This document shows positions 40,169-50,589 of a stretch of DNA of 64,000 bases, one piece after another. The notes below the pieces were generated by a model, which saw only the letters and a program-made list of their open reading frames with translations, was not told the origin of the DNA and did no database searches. Made by a program: the position numbers and the translations under genes. This DNA comes from Clostridia bacterium (lineage in GTDB: Bacteria; Bacillota; Clostridia; Oscillospirales; Acutalibacteraceae), in the NCBI GenBank assembly GCA_017465505.1, contig JAFTWB010000024.1:174733-238732 (forward strand), given 5' to 3'. Numbering within the stretch: the stretch's first letter is position 1; every line of letters begins with the position of its first letter.

Positions 40169-42127
40169 TTATTCAGCCTCTTCTGTGTCAGCCTCAGTCG
40201 AAGGAACAAAAGTACCCTTCATCATTGCGTCGAAGTCCTCGCCGCTCATCTTCTCATTAGCCATAAGGTAAGCTGCAACCTCGTGGAGCTTATCCATATA
40301 CTTGTTGAGGATGTCTTCGGTACGCTTGTAACTCTCTGCTACAATGCGATAAACCTCTTCGTCAATCTTAGCAGCAGTAGCCTCGGAGTAATCCTTGGTC
40401 TGAGCCATATCACGGCCAATGAAAACCTCGCCGCCGCTTGCACCATAGTTGATAGGTCCTAAGAGGTCAGACATACCGTACTTTCTTACCATATTTCTGG
40501 CAGTAGCGGTAGCCTTTTCAATGTCGTTACTTGCACCTGTGGAAATATCCCCAAGCACCAGAGCCTCGGCAACACGTCCGCCTAAACAAACCACAATATC
40601 CTCTTCCATTTCCTTCTTGCTCTTGTAAGACCTGTCTTCAGTGGGAAGGGGCATTGTGTAGCCGCCTGCCATACCTCTGGGGATAATTGAAATCTGATGA
40701 ACAGGGTCCTGAGTTTCACACTCATAGAAAGCAAGAGCGTGACCTGCCTCGTGGTAAGCGGTAAGCTTCTTTTCTTTCTCGTTCATTACTCTGGATTTCT
40801 TCTCGGTACCAACCACAACCTTGATGGTTGCCTCTTCTACCTCTTCCATAGTAATTGCTTTTTTATTCTTTCTTGCGGCAAGAAGTGCTGCCTCGTTGAG
40901 AAGATTCTCAAGGTCTGCACCTGTAAAGCCTGCTGTTGTCTTTGCAATGGTCTTAAGCTTAACGTCGGGAGCAAGAGGCTTCTTTCTTGCGTGAACCTTA
41001 AGGATAGCCTCACGTCCGTTAATGTCGGGATAACCTACCATAACCTGACGGTCAAATCTGCCGGGTCTGAGCAGTGCAGGGTCAAGGATGTCGGGACGGT
41101 TGGTAGCCGCAATAACAATAACACCCTCATTTGCACCGAAGCCGTCCATCTCAACCAACATCTGGTTAAGGGTCTGCTCTCTTTCGTCGTGACCGCCGCC
41201 AAGGCCTGTGCCTCTCTGTCTGCCTACTGCGTCAATCTCGTCGATGAAGATGATACAGGGCGAATTTTTCTTGGCGTGCTGGAACAAATCTCTTACTCTG
41301 GAAGCACCTACGCCCACAAACATCTCAACGAAGTCAGAACCTGAGATTGAGAAGAAGGGTACACCTGCCTCACCTGCAACTGCACGGGCAAGAAGGGTTT
41401 TACCTGTACCGGGAGGGCCTACAAGAAGAACGCCCTTGGGAATTTTTGCACCGAGCTCGTTGTACTTTTCGGGGTTTTTAAGGAACTCAACAATTTCCTC
41501 GAGCTCTTCTTTCTCTTCGTCTGCGCCTGCAACATCCTCAAAGGTAGTCTTGCGTTTCTCGTCGGTCTGGTCCTTGAACTTTGCCTTACCGAACTGCATT
41601 TCCTTACCGCCAAGACCGCCGCCTGCGTTAATCTTCTTCATAATAATGAACCAGAAGATAACCAGAGCCGCAATAAGCAGGAAGGTGGGAATCATATCAA
41701 TCCAGAAGGAATTGTTCTTGGCAGGGGTATAGTCGTACTCAAGCTGCTCATCAGGGTGAGCCTCATTGTAAGCAAGAACGTAGTCGTTAACCTCGTTGTA
41801 GAAAAGGTCAACACTGGCAAGAGTATACTTGATCTTTTTAAGACCGTCCTCGTTTACGTCGTTTTTAGGCGGAAAAAGAGGATTGGAATTTGACGAATCT
41901 TTATCTTCTCCGTCATCCACAACCAACATTTCCAGCTTACCTGAGCCAACGTCAACGGTAAACTCTCTTACCTGCTCTGTTTTAAAGTAGTTTACAATAT
42001 CGGAAAATGTATATTCGGGGGTTTTTGAACCGCTTAAGAGAACGACAATTCCGATAATCAGCAGAACAGGGATACCAAGATAAACTATCAGCTTTAAAGC
42101 TGAGCTTTTGTTGTTTTTATTCTGCAA
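40169..42127 (-). CDS. ftsH: ATP-dependent zinc metalloprotease FtsH
   Basis: 652 residues, TTG start with AAGGAGTG nine bases upstream. Two membrane spans (about 12-30 and 138-160) flank an extracytoplasmic domain. AAA module with [16 protein letters not shown], then second region of homology [20 protein letters not shown], and the zinc site HEAGH. FtsH degrades misfolded membrane proteins and regulators. The C-terminus is acidic. It is the last gene of the run tilS-hpt-ftsH, the usual Firmicutes order. Confidence 0.97.
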   Translation of the reverse strand: MQNKNNKSSALKLIVYLGIPVLLIIGIVVLLSGSKTPEYTFSDIVNYFKTEQVREFTVDVGSGKLEMLVVDDGEDKDSSNSNPLFPPKNDVNEDGLKKIKYTLASVDLFYNEVNDYVLAYNEAHPDEQLEYDYTPAKNNSFWIDMIPTFLLIAALVIFWFIIMKKINAGGGLGGKEMQFGKAKFKDQTDEKRKTTFEDVAGADEEKEELEEIVEFLKNPEKYNELGAKIPKGVLLVGPPGTGKTLLARAVAGEAGVPFFSISGSDFVEMFVGVGASRVRDLFQHAKKNSPCIIFIDEIDAVGRQRGTGLGGGHDEREQTLNQMLVEMDGFGANEGVIVIAATNRPDILDPALLRPGRFDRQVMVGYPDINGREAILKVHARKKPLAPDVKLKTIAKTTAGFTGADLENLLNEAALLAARKNKKAITMEEVEEATIKVVVGTEKKSRVMNEKEKKLTAYHEAGHALAFYECETQDPVHQISIIPRGMAGGYTMPLPTEDRSYKSKKEMEEDIVVCLGGRVAEALVLGDISTGASNDIEKATATARNMVRKYGMSDLLGPINYGASGGEVFIGRDMAQTKDYSEATAAKIDEEVYRIVAESYKRTEDILNKYMDKLHEVAAYLMANEKMSGEDFDAMMKGTFVPSTEADTEEAE

Positions 42128-42169
42128 TTAAATTCACTCCTTAGTTTATTATGTTATATTTGAACTCAT

Positions 42170-42706
42170 TTATGAATAAACAGACCTCTTGAGAATACCC
42201 ACATAGGGAAGATTTCTGTAATTTTCTGCGTAATCCAGTCCGTAACCTATAACAAACTCGTCGGGGATTTCAGCACCAACGTAGTCAACAGGAATCTGAA
42301 CAACTCTTCTGTCAGGCTTACTTAAAAGAGTGCAGATTTTAACCGAGTTAACACCCTTTGCCTGAAAATATTTGAGAATAAATGCCAGGGTATTGCCGCT
42401 GTCAATAATATCTTCAACAATAAGCACATCCATACCCTCAACAGGCTGAGAAACGTCCTTGATAAGATTGACTCTGCCCGATGTTTCGGTGGATGAGCCG
42501 TAGCTTGAAACACAGATAAAATCAATTTTGCAGTCAATGGAGAGCTCTTTCATAAGGTCAGCCATAAACATAACACTGCCTTTTAAAAGCCCCACCAGAA
42601 GAAGCTTTTTGCCCTTATAATCTTCGCTTATTCTGTCTGCCATAGCCTTGACCATATTCTTAAGCTCTGCCTCGCTTATAAGCACTCTTTCGCAATCCTT
42701 ATGCAT
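42170..42706 (-). CDS. hpt: Hypoxanthine phosphoribosyltransferase
   Basis: 178 residues. The PRPP-binding loop VLIVEDIIDSGNTL is near residue 95, preceded by KKLLLVGLLKGSVMFMADL and FICVSSYGSSTETSG. It salvages hypoxanthine and guanine to IMP and GMP. The start codon overlaps the end of tilS by eight bases. Confidence 0.95.
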   Translation of the reverse strand: MHKDCERVLISEAELKNMVKAMADRISEDYKGKKLLLVGLLKGSVMFMADLMKELSIDCKIDFICVSSYGSSTETSGRVNLIKDVSQPVEGMDVLIVEDIIDSGNTLAFILKYFQAKGVNSVKICTLLSKPDRRVVQIPVDYVGAEIPDEFVIGYGLDYAENYRNLPYVGILKRSVYS

Positions 42707-44036
42707 AATCCTTATCCTCTCTGATTTCTATGTATATACCCTTAAAGCCTGTGTATCTGCCTTTTTCAGACACACCTATTTCCTCTGCCCAGAGAATTTC
42801 ACCCTCTGATTCAAGCAAAAGAAAGGTATCTCTGAGTTCTGAGGGAACTTTAAGCTCATTCTGAAGCTTACGCAAATCCTTGGAAATTCCACGATTCTGA
42901 GGATAAAACCTATCCCCTGCCTTGCGGCTACGTAATTTTGCGTCGGTTTTTATTTTATCACAGGAAATCACCTTTGATGATAATTTTCTGTGAACAATTT
43001 CTTTTTCGTCCAGTTCATATATAAAATAGCTTTTACCCATATAGGAAAAGCTCATATCAGCAGAAAAGGGAAACTCTCCCCTTTCTTCTTTTACCAAGGG
43101 CGTAACTCTCAGCAAGCCTTGCTTTACCACAACGGCACAGCCCTTGCCTATATTTACCGCTCCGCCTGTACCCAGGCAAGTCTTTATAAGCTCAATGTGT
43201 TTGTGCTCTGCACCATAGCCTGACTTTTTAATAAGAAGCTTAAGTGCAAAACTTAAAAGCGCAGGATGAGAACATCTGAGCACCTCTGTGTCAAAGCCGA
43301 AACCTCTCTGAGCCTTTGAAAGAAGAGCCTCTGCCTGCTGCGTCATAAAATCTGCCACACCTGAAAGGTCATCTCTGAGCCTTATGAAGTTTTCCTCAGC
43401 TCCGTTGTTGACTTCCTTAAGAGCAGGGACTGCTTTGTGACGGATTCTGTTGCGGTTACATACATCTGCCTGAAAATTTGTGCTGTCCTGCACAAAAGGC
43501 AAGCCTTTCGCCCTTACATAATCTTCAACCTCAGCCCTTGTAACATCAAGAAGGGGGCGGATGAAATTATCTCTTTTATAAGGGATTGAGCACAAGCCCG
43601 AAAGCGAGGTGCCTCGGGCAATATTCATAAGAGCAGTTTCCAGTGCGTCGCTGGCGGTGTGAGCCGTAGCCACCTTAGCCCCCATTTGCACAGAAAGCTC
43701 TTTAAAAAACTCATATCTCACATCTCTGCCCACTGTTTCAAAGCCCTCTTTTCTCTGGATAGAGAGCTTTAAAACATCAACGCTTTTCACAAAAAGCTCA
43801 ACGCCTCTTTCCCTGCAAAGCTTTCTTACAAAAGCCTCGTCAGCGTCAGACTCTTCGCCTCTGAGATTATGATTGACGTGAGCCGCCATAATCTCAATAC
43901 AAAGCTCATCTTTCAGAGAAAGGAGCAAATCAAGCAGACTCACCGAATCCGCTCCTCCTGAAAGGGCAACAATAACCCTGTCGCCTTTGCATATAAGGCC
44001 GTGGGCACAGATTGTGTTTAAAACTTTATTATTCAC
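42699..44036 (-). CDS. tilS: tRNA(Ile)-lysidine synthetase
   Basis: 445 residues from a GTG at 44036, chosen because CGGAG lies seven bases upstream, whereas the TTG at 44042 has it almost adjacent. N-type ATP pyrophosphatase motif VIVALSGGADSVSLLDLL, then AHVNHNLRGEESDADEAFV and the RNRIRHKAVPAL region. It converts C34 to lysidine in tRNA-Ile, letting it read AUA. The C-terminal domain includes RKAGDRFYPQNRGISKDLRKL. Overlaps dnaB by eight bases. Confidence 0.94.
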   Translation of the reverse strand: MNNKVLNTICAHGLICKGDRVIVALSGGADSVSLLDLLLSLKDELCIEIMAAHVNHNLRGEESDADEAFVRKLCRERGVELFVKSVDVLKLSIQRKEGFETVGRDVRYEFFKELSVQMGAKVATAHTASDALETALMNIARGTSLSGLCSIPYKRDNFIRPLLDVTRAEVEDYVRAKGLPFVQDSTNFQADVCNRNRIRHKAVPALKEVNNGAEENFIRLRDDLSGVADFMTQQAEALLSKAQRGFGFDTEVLRCSHPALLSFALKLLIKKSGYGAEHKHIELIKTCLGTGGAVNIGKGCAVVVKQGLLRVTPLVKEERGEFPFSADMSFSYMGKSYFIYELDEKEIVHRKLSSKVISCDKIKTDAKLRSRKAGDRFYPQNRGISKDLRKLQNELKVPSELRDTFLLLESEGEILWAEEIGVSEKGRYTGFKGIYIEIREDKDYA

Positions 44037-45402
44037 GACCAAGCTCCGGTGAGGTAAACCTCATAAATTCACCCTGCCAGTGAAGCTTCACTGTACCTGT
44101 TTCGCCGTGACGGTTCTTTGCAATAAGGCACTCGGCAGAGTTCTGGTCCACTTCTGAGTTGTCGCCGCCGATTACCTTGTTTTTATCGTAATAAGCCTCT
44201 CGGTAAAGGAAAAGGATAATATCTGCGTCCTGCTCGATAGAACCCGAATCTCTCAAATCGGAAATCTGGGGACGATGGTCTTCTGCTCTCTTTTCACTGG
44301 CTCGGGAAAGCTGTGAGAGGCAGATAACAGGCACGGAAAGCTCCTTAGCCAGCACCTTAAGGTTTCTTGTAATTTCGGAAATTTCGTTAACTCGGTTGTC
44401 GGTGTGTCTGCCTGTACTCATAAGCTGCAAATAGTCGATAACAACAAGGTCGATGTTCTTAAGACGTCTGAGCTTTGCCTTCATAGCAGGCACACTGATA
44501 CCAGGGGTATCGTCAAGATACATATCGCATTTTGAAAGGACGTCGCCTGCGGAGATAATCCTCTGCCATTCCTCGTCGCTGAGCTTACCAGTTCTCAGCT
44601 TTGTACCTCCTACAAGGGATTCAGAGGAAAGCAAACGGGAAGCCAGCTGGTCCTTGGTCATTTCCAAAGAGAAGAAGGCAACCGTCTTGTTGGATTTCAA
44701 AGCAACGTTTCGTGCGATGTTAAGGGCAAATGAGGTTTTACCCATACCGGGACGTGCGGCAAGAATAAGAAGGTCACTTCGGTTAAGACCTGTGGTAATT
44801 CGGTCAATTTCACCGATACCCGACGGAATTGGCTTTAAAGCCTCGTCATCCTTATTGAGAGCGTCCAGTCTGTCAAAGGTTTTGAGAATAACCTCGTCAA
44901 GCCTCTGAAGTCCCTGAATACTCTTGCCTCTGCGGATATCGAAGATAAGCTGCTCTGCCGAATCCACCAGAAGCTCTGCTTCCAGCTCATTGGCGGTAGC
45001 CTCGTCCATAATCCGTCTTGCGGCATAAATAAGCTGACGTTTGTCGTAATTATCCCTTACAAGCTTTGCATAAACCTCAACGTTAGAGATAGAGGGGCAA
45101 TTCTCCACCAGAGCCGCCATATAGGTTTTTCCCTCTGTGGGGTCAAAGTTTTTCTCCCTTTTAAGCTCCTCGTAAAGAGTAACAAAGTCAATGGAAAGCC
45201 CCTGAGTAAACATAGTAAGCATAGTTGAATAAATCAACCTGTGCATAGACATATGGAAAAGGTCGGGCTTTGTGAGGATTTCGGCAACCCTGCCGAAGCA
45301 CTCGGGCTCATAAATAATAGCACCCAGCACCGCCTGCTCAGCCTCAGGGCTGTAAGGAAGGCTCAAGCCGTCATATTCGGTTTTGACAATATTATTTGCC
45401 AT
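44029..45402 (-). CDS. dnaB: Replicative DNA helicase
   Basis: 457 residues. N-terminal DnaB domain (EAEQAVLGAIIYEP), then RecA-like motor with AARPGMGKTSFALNIA, VVIDYLQLM and RENRVNEIS-type helicase loops; no intein. It unwinds DNA at the replication fork. AAGGAC precedes the ATG. The order rplI-dnaB downstream of gdpP is conserved in Firmicutes. Confidence 0.98.
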   Translation of the reverse strand: MANNIVKTEYDGLSLPYSPEAEQAVLGAIIYEPECFGRVAEILTKPDLFHMSMHRLIYSTMLTMFTQGLSIDFVTLYEELKREKNFDPTEGKTYMAALVENCPSISNVEVYAKLVRDNYDKRQLIYAARRIMDEATANELEAELLVDSAEQLIFDIRRGKSIQGLQRLDEVILKTFDRLDALNKDDEALKPIPSGIGEIDRITTGLNRSDLLILAARPGMGKTSFALNIARNVALKSNKTVAFFSLEMTKDQLASRLLSSESLVGGTKLRTGKLSDEEWQRIISAGDVLSKCDMYLDDTPGISVPAMKAKLRRLKNIDLVVIDYLQLMSTGRHTDNRVNEISEITRNLKVLAKELSVPVICLSQLSRASEKRAEDHRPQISDLRDSGSIEQDADIILFLYREAYYDKNKVIGGDNSEVDQNSAECLIAKNRHGETGTVKLHWQGEFMRFTSPELGRE

Positions 45403-45427
45403 TTCAATGCGTCCTTTAACTAAAAAA

Positions 45428-45871
45428 TCAGAGGGCTTCTACCTCAATCTGAAGAGCGGCACTAATGCCTGTGTAAAGCTTGATTTCAGCCTTGAAAGTA
45501 CCTACAGACTTGATATCGCTCATAGAAATCTTTCTCTTGTCAATATCAAGACCCAGCTTGTTTTTGATTTCGGCACTTACTTCCTTGGAAGTGATACTGC
45601 CGAAGAGCTTACTGCCCTGACCTGCTTTTGCCTTGATTAAAATGGTTTTGCCGTCAAGCTTTTCCTTAGCGGCATTTGCAGCCAGAATATCCTGCTCTGT
45701 CTTGTACTTTTTGGAGTTCTCTGCGTTTTTGAACTCGTTCATAACCTGATTGTTAACTTCCTTGGCAAGACCCTTGGGAATAAGGAAATTTCTTGCGTAA
45801 CCGTCGGAAGCGTTAACCATCTCGCCTTTTTTACCAAGGGACTTAACGTCCTGCAATAAAACTAATTTCAT
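45428..45871 (-). CDS. rplI: 50S ribosomal protein bL9
   Basis: 147 residues. [32 protein letters not shown]-type N-terminal domain (read from 45871), a long connecting helix and a C-terminal domain containing [27 protein letters not shown] precedes the ATG. Between gdpP and dnaB in the same operon. Confidence 0.97.
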   Translation of the reverse strand: MKLVLLQDVKSLGKKGEMVNASDGYARNFLIPKGLAKEVNNQVMNEFKNAENSKKYKTEQDILAANAAKEKLDGKTILIKAKAGQGSKLFGSITSKEVSAEIKNKLGLDIDKRKISMSDIKSVGTFKAEIKLYTGISAALQIEVEAL

Positions 45872-45889
45872 ATATAATAACCTCCTGAT

Positions 45890-47827
45890 TTATGCGTCAA
45901 TGGCTTCGATAAGCCTTGTAACAGCCTCTTCAAAGCTGCAATCCTTAAGCTGAGCCGCCGCCATTGTGTGGTGACCGCCACCGCCCAGAGCTTCCATAAT
46001 CACCTGAACGTTTCTCTTGCCGAAGCTTCTGGCAGAAACGTTTACAGTGCCTTCGTTGCTCCGATACATTACAAAGGAAGCTGTAACCCCCTTGATAAGC
46101 AGAAGCTCATCAGCGGCTTTGGCAGCTAAAAGCCTTACGTCGCTGACTTCCTGCTGAACAAGAACAATGGCACATTCCTTGTAAATTTTTGCGTTTGAAA
46201 TAAGCTGATATTTGTTTATGTAACTTTCAATTGAATCTGCAAAATGCTGACGGATAGCAATGGTATCCGCACCTTTTTTGCGAAGGTAAGCGGCAGTTTC
46301 AAAAGCAGATGAACCCACGCCCACCACAAAATTCTTTGTGTCCAGAATAATACCTGAGAGCAAGGCCTCTGCCTCGGGTTTACCCAAGGGGTCACCCTCG
46401 AAATTGTCGATAATACTTGTGCAGAGCTCAGAGGCCGAAGAAGCACCGGGCTCATTTAAAAATACAACTGCGTCTTCAATGTGATCCACCTGACGACGGT
46501 GATGATCTATAACAATGCAAGCACCGCACTGCTCATAAAGACGTTTATCCTCAAGCATATTGACGGTCTGGGTATCCACAATAATCAGCAAAGTCTTGGG
46601 AGTTATCTGGGTAAGAGCCTGCTGAGGACTTACAAAGATACCCTCGCCTCTGTCCGCCTTATACTTATCAATAAGGGTTTTGGCCATTGAGGTTTCATAG
46701 TTAAGAGCGATACAGGCTTTTTTGTTAAGAGAGCGGGTTACGCCTCTGTACATTCCGATAGCCGCACCAACACAGTCAAGGTCAGAAAATCTGTGGCCTG
46801 TTATAACCACCTTGTCACACTCAGCCACGGCATTTGCCACGGAGTCAGCAATCATTCGGGTTCTTACCTTGGTCTGCTTTTCAACGCCTACAGACTTACC
46901 GCCGTAGAAGTCAAAATCCTTGCCTGTGGCAACTGCCACCTGATCTCCGCCTCTGCCCAGAGCCATATCAAGGGCACGTTTGGCTGAGGACTGGCTTTTT
47001 CTTAAGTTCTTTTCACCTCTGCCGATACCGATGGAAAGTGTCGCCTCGATATCTCCCATCTTAATCTGATGAATCTCATCAAGGATATCAAACTTACTTT
47101 CCATTATCTTTTTAAGCTCACGCTCTTCAAAGATAATCATATAGCGGTTACCTGCCAGCTTTCGGTACAGGGCGTTTCTGTCAGCCGCCCATTTCTGCAA
47201 GGCGTCCTCAACGTGAAGAACAATGTGGGCACTTTCCTCTTCAAACTCGTCAATAAAAAGCTCACGGTTATCAAAAACAATGAGAGCCACAGACTGGCGT
47301 GTAGCCTTATACTCTGCGTCAATCTTCTTATAGTAGGTGTCATCGAAGAAATAAAGCACCTTGCCTGTGCCTGTGTCGGCACCAAAGGCAGTCAGAAGCT
47401 TGTCGCCGTATTTAACGGCAGTACCCTGATTCTTTACAATGTCAGCCACATCGGCTGAGAAGAATTTGTAGTCAATATGTACCCCCAGAAGACTCTCCTC
47501 GGGGCAGAAAAGCTTTTTGAACGCCTGATTATAAAAGACGATTTCGTCTTCACTGTTAAGCACAGCCACGGGAAAGTTCAACCTGTCGGAATACGCTGTG
47601 TCTGCGTTTCTGATATTCTTAACGGAATTTCTCACGGAAAACTGAACGTAACGGGCAAACAAAAAGTAAAGTATTATTGCCGCGATAACCGCCACAAGAG
47701 CAATTGTACCCTGAATGAAAAACAGGTTAAGGTCGTAAAAAGCGGCAACAACAGCAAGTGCCATCATAGCAACTGCAAAGAGCACCAGATACGGCACGGT
47801 ATGAGCAAATTTATTTTTCATATCCAT
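45890..47827 (-). CDS. gdpP: Cyclic-di-AMP phosphodiesterase GdpP
   Basis: 645 residues. Two N-terminal membrane spans (12-55), a PAS-like segment (FPVAVLNSEDEIVFYNQAFKKLF), a degenerate GGDEF domain (ATLSIGIGRGEKNLRKSQSSAKRALDMALGRGGDQV), then the DHH domain with VITGHRFSDLDCVGAAIGMY and VIDHHRRQ, and DHHA1 with EALGGGGHHTMAAAQL. The full catalytic set for splitting c-di-AMP to pApA is visible. It lowers c-di-AMP, which controls potassium and osmotic balance and beta-lactam tolerance. Confidence 0.95.
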   Translation of the reverse strand: MDMKNKFAHTVPYLVLFAVAMMALAVVAAFYDLNLFFIQGTIALVAVIAAIILYFLFARYVQFSVRNSVKNIRNADTAYSDRLNFPVAVLNSEDEIVFYNQAFKKLFCPEESLLGVHIDYKFFSADVADIVKNQGTAVKYGDKLLTAFGADTGTGKVLYFFDDTYYKKIDAEYKATRQSVALIVFDNRELFIDEFEEESAHIVLHVEDALQKWAADRNALYRKLAGNRYMIIFEERELKKIMESKFDILDEIHQIKMGDIEATLSIGIGRGEKNLRKSQSSAKRALDMALGRGGDQVAVATGKDFDFYGGKSVGVEKQTKVRTRMIADSVANAVAECDKVVITGHRFSDLDCVGAAIGMYRGVTRSLNKKACIALNYETSMAKTLIDKYKADRGEGIFVSPQQALTQITPKTLLIIVDTQTVNMLEDKRLYEQCGACIVIDHHRRQVDHIEDAVVFLNEPGASSASELCTSIIDNFEGDPLGKPEAEALLSGIILDTKNFVVGVGSSAFETAAYLRKKGADTIAIRQHFADSIESYINKYQLISNAKIYKECAIVLVQQEVSDVRLLAAKAADELLLIKGVTASFVMYRSNEGTVNVSARSFGKRNVQVIMEALGGGGHHTMAAAQLKDCSFEEAVTRLIEAIDA

Positions 47828-47853
47828 TCACCAATATATAGGGATAAGAGGGC

Positions 47854-49836
47854 TTAAACCTCCATCAGAATAGGAAGAATCATAGGATATCTGCCTGTTT
47901 TCTGGCTGATAAGCTGAGAAACACCATCTTTAACTTTATTTTTGATTGTACCCCATTCCTGAATACGTCTGTCGGCACAATCCTCCAGAATAGCAAGGGA
48001 TAGCTTGCGGACCTCGTCCAGCAGGCTTTCGCTTTCCTTAACGTAAACAAAGCCTCGGGATACAACATCAGGGCCGCTGACAACGTGACCGTCGTAAACA
48101 TCAAGGGACGCAACAATGGTAATAAGGCCGTCCTGACCCAAGTGGCGTCTGTCCCTGAGAACAATGCTTCCGACATCACCTACGCCAAGACCGTCAACAA
48201 ATACCTGTCCTGCGGGAACAGTCTGAGCTTCTTTGATAAAATTCTCGTGAAGCTCCACACATTTGCCGTTGTCGCCGATGTAAACGTTTTCTTTGGGCAT
48301 ACCCAGAGCCACTGCCAGATCCCTGTGCTTTCTCAGGTGCTTCTGCTCACCGTGAACCGGGATAAAGTATCTGGGCTTTGTAAGAGAGTGAATAATCTTC
48401 AGCTCTTCCTGACAGGCGTGACCTGAAACGTGAACCTCGTACATAGATTCATAAATAACCTTACAGCCTCTCTTTAAAAGCTCGTCAACAAGATTTCCCA
48501 CTGTTCGCTCATTACCGGGAATGGGGTTGGCAGAAATGATAATAAAGTCACCCTCGCCAACGCTTACCTTTCTGTGGTCAGAGTAAGCCATACGGCTCAG
48601 AGCCGACATAGGCTCGCCCTGACTGCCTGTGGTAATAAGGACAATCTCGCCCTGAGTATAGCGGTTGAGCATATCAATATTGATTAAAATTCCCTCGGGA
48701 ATATTAAGGTAGCCCAGCTCTCCTGCAACGCTCATATAGTTGAGCATACTTCTGCCTGAGAAAGCAACCTTTCTGCCGTATTTCTGAGCACAGTTGATAA
48801 TCTGCTGCACACGGCTTACATTTGAAGCAAAGGTAGCGATAATTATACGCTTGCCTTCAGCCTCTTTGAAAAGGTTGTCAAAGCTTGCCATAACGGTGGT
48901 TTCCGAAGGAGTGTTACCGGGTCTGGAGGCATTGGTACTGTCAGCCATAAGACAGAGCACACCCTCATCCCCAAGTCTTGCAAAGGCGTTAAGGTCAATG
49001 GGCTTGCCCTCGGTGGGAGTATAGTCAACCTTAAAGTCACCTGTGTGAACAATTGTACCTGCAGGAGTGTGCAGGGCAATTGCCAGAGAATCAGGGATTG
49101 AATGGTTAACGTGGATAAATTCAATTTCAAAAGAGCCAAGACGCACTCTGCTTCCTGCCTTAACATCTCTTAAGTCGGGATTTTTAGGCAGAGAATGCTC
49201 CTTAAGCTTGTTGTCAATAAGACCTACCGCCAGAGGAGAAGAGTAAATAGGTGCACTGAGCTTTGAAAGAAGATAAGGCAAACCACCGATGTGGTCCTCG
49301 TGGGCGTGGGTGATGATGATACCTCTGAGCTTATCCTTGTTCTGCTCAACATAAGTAAAATCAGGGATAACAAGGTCAACACCCAGCATATCGCCGTCAG
49401 GAAAAGCCATACCGCAATCCACCAGCACCATATCACCCTCACACTCAAATAAGGTCATATTCTTGCCGATTTCGTTAAGACCACCCAAAAATGCAACCTT
49501 AACAGAGGGCTTTGTTTTTTCTATAAACTCATCGGCATATTTCTTTTTGCCGTTTGTATTCTTGTAAGATTTTTTGTAGGCAGGCTTTTTCTGAGATTTT
49601 GGTGCTTTTTTTCCGTTAACACTGTAGCCCAGAAAATCACTGCCGTCTGTGCTTAAAAACTCATCCTCGGGCTTTTGTGTAAAGTCAGCCGCAGGCTTTG
49701 TCTGCTTCTTCTCTTTGGGCTTATATGCCTTATAGGGCTTTTTGCCCTTTTTACCCTGAGCCTTGTCGAAGCTTTTTGATGCCTGCTGAGTCTTTTTCTT
49801 ACTCTTTTGGGATGATTCATTTGTATTATTGCTCAC
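47854..49836 (-). CDS. rnj: Ribonuclease J
   Basis: 660 residues, GTG start with GGAGG upstream. The metallo-beta-lactamase core has ITHAHEDHIGGLPYLL and VHTGDFKVDYTP, the beta-CASP domain TFASNVSRVQQII and the C-terminal VHVSGHACQEELK. Residues 1-108 are an unusually long, Lys/Gln/Ser-rich basic tail before the enzyme proper (VKVAFLGGLNEIGKN), absent from Bacillus RNase J1. RNase J performs 5' exonuclease and endonuclease mRNA and rRNA processing. First gene of the rnj-gdpP-rplI-dnaB-tilS-hpt-ftsH run. Confidence 0.95.
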   Translation of the reverse strand: MSNNTNESSQKSKKKTQQASKSFDKAQGKKGKKPYKAYKPKEKKQTKPAADFTQKPEDEFLSTDGSDFLGYSVNGKKAPKSQKKPAYKKSYKNTNGKKKYADEFIEKTKPSVKVAFLGGLNEIGKNMTLFECEGDMVLVDCGMAFPDGDMLGVDLVIPDFTYVEQNKDKLRGIIITHAHEDHIGGLPYLLSKLSAPIYSSPLAVGLIDNKLKEHSLPKNPDLRDVKAGSRVRLGSFEIEFIHVNHSIPDSLAIALHTPAGTIVHTGDFKVDYTPTEGKPIDLNAFARLGDEGVLCLMADSTNASRPGNTPSETTVMASFDNLFKEAEGKRIIIATFASNVSRVQQIINCAQKYGRKVAFSGRSMLNYMSVAGELGYLNIPEGILINIDMLNRYTQGEIVLITTGSQGEPMSALSRMAYSDHRKVSVGEGDFIIISANPIPGNERTVGNLVDELLKRGCKVIYESMYEVHVSGHACQEELKIIHSLTKPRYFIPVHGEQKHLRKHRDLAVALGMPKENVYIGDNGKCVELHENFIKEAQTVPAGQVFVDGLGVGDVGSIVLRDRRHLGQDGLITIVASLDVYDGHVVSGPDVVSRGFVYVKESESLLDEVRKLSLAILEDCADRRIQEWGTIKNKVKDGVSQLISQKTGRYPMILPILMEV

Positions 49837-49938
49837 AATTTTCCTCCATTTTCCTATTAAAATATGTATTTATGTGTGTCGCCTTGTCCGCCGCAGCCGA
49901 AACAAGACATAATATCCGAATCTAATTATACAGTGTAT

Positions 49939-49967
49939 ATTGTACCTTTTCCGGGTGTCTATGTCAA
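49939..49967 (-). promoter_or_regulatory. Promoter of the rnj operon
   Basis: TTGACA, 17-base spacer, TACAAT on the minus strand. It leaves a leader of about 95 bases before the rnj GTG, containing a possible GC-rich hairpin (TCCGCCGCAGCCG region) but no recognised riboswitch. Confidence 0.75.
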
Positions 49968-50068
49968 GTGAACATTGTACTTTTCTACTATGGGCTGTAA
50001 GTTTTCTTATTATTCATTTTTATAAAGAATCAAAATAATATCTTTGATAAAAAACACACAAATAATTG

Positions 50069-50096
50069 TTGCAAATAAGCAATTTGGTGTTATAAT
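50069..50096 (+). promoter_or_regulatory. Promoter of rnhA-nifS-nifU
   Basis: TTGCAA, 16-base spacer, TATAAT with an extended TGT before it. Confidence 0.75.
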
Positions 50097-50129
50097 ATAG
50101 GGTGAGTATTTTTGAGTTGGAGGTTTGCT

Positions 50130-50564
50130 TTGAAAAAGGTTGATATTTACACCGACGGTGCCTGCTCGGGCAATCCCGGCCCCGGTGGCTGGGGTGCAAT
50201 TCTTTGCTACAACGGTGTGGAAAAAGAAATTTCAGGCGGCGAGCCTCACACCACAAACAACAGGATGGAGCTTCTGGGGGTTATCACTGCACTTTCTATG
50301 CTTAAAGAGCCCTGTGAAGTTACCCTTTACAGCGACAGCCAGTACGTCACCAACGCAATGACTCGCGGCTGGGCACAGAAGTGGAAAGCTCAGGGTTGGA
50401 TGCGTACCAAGAAAGACCCTGCTCTCAATGCAGATTTATGGGACAAGCTCCTTAATCTCTGCAACACCCACAAAGTAACCTTTGTCTGGGTAAAGGGTCA
50501 CAACAACCATCCTATGAACGAAAGGTGCGACAGGCTTGCTGTTGCAGCTTCACAAAACCAATAA
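50130..50564 (+). CDS. rnhA: Ribonuclease HI
   Basis: 144 residues from the TTG at 50130, which has TTGGAGG six bases upstream; an upstream in-frame TTG at 50112 has no ribosome binding site. [22 protein letters not shown], the ELLGVITAL Glu region, YSDSQYV and the C-terminal [11 protein letters not shown] give the four acidic catalytic residues and the His loop. It removes RNA from RNA-DNA hybrids. Followed 25 bases later by nifS. Confidence 0.96.
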   Translation: MKKVDIYTDGACSGNPGPGGWGAILCYNGVEKEISGGEPHTTNNRMELLGVITALSMLKEPCEVTLYSDSQYVTNAMTRGWAQKWKAQGWMRTKKDPALNADLWDKLLNLCNTHKVTFVWVKGHNNHPMNERCDRLAVAASQNQ

Positions 50565-50589
50565 TGCATTTATATATAAAGGAGAATTT

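Noticed and set aside
40697-41344. 215-codon plus-strand frame opposite ftsH
   Set aside because: Antisense to the conserved AAA and protease domains of ftsH; no ribosome binding site and Cys/Leu-rich shadow composition.
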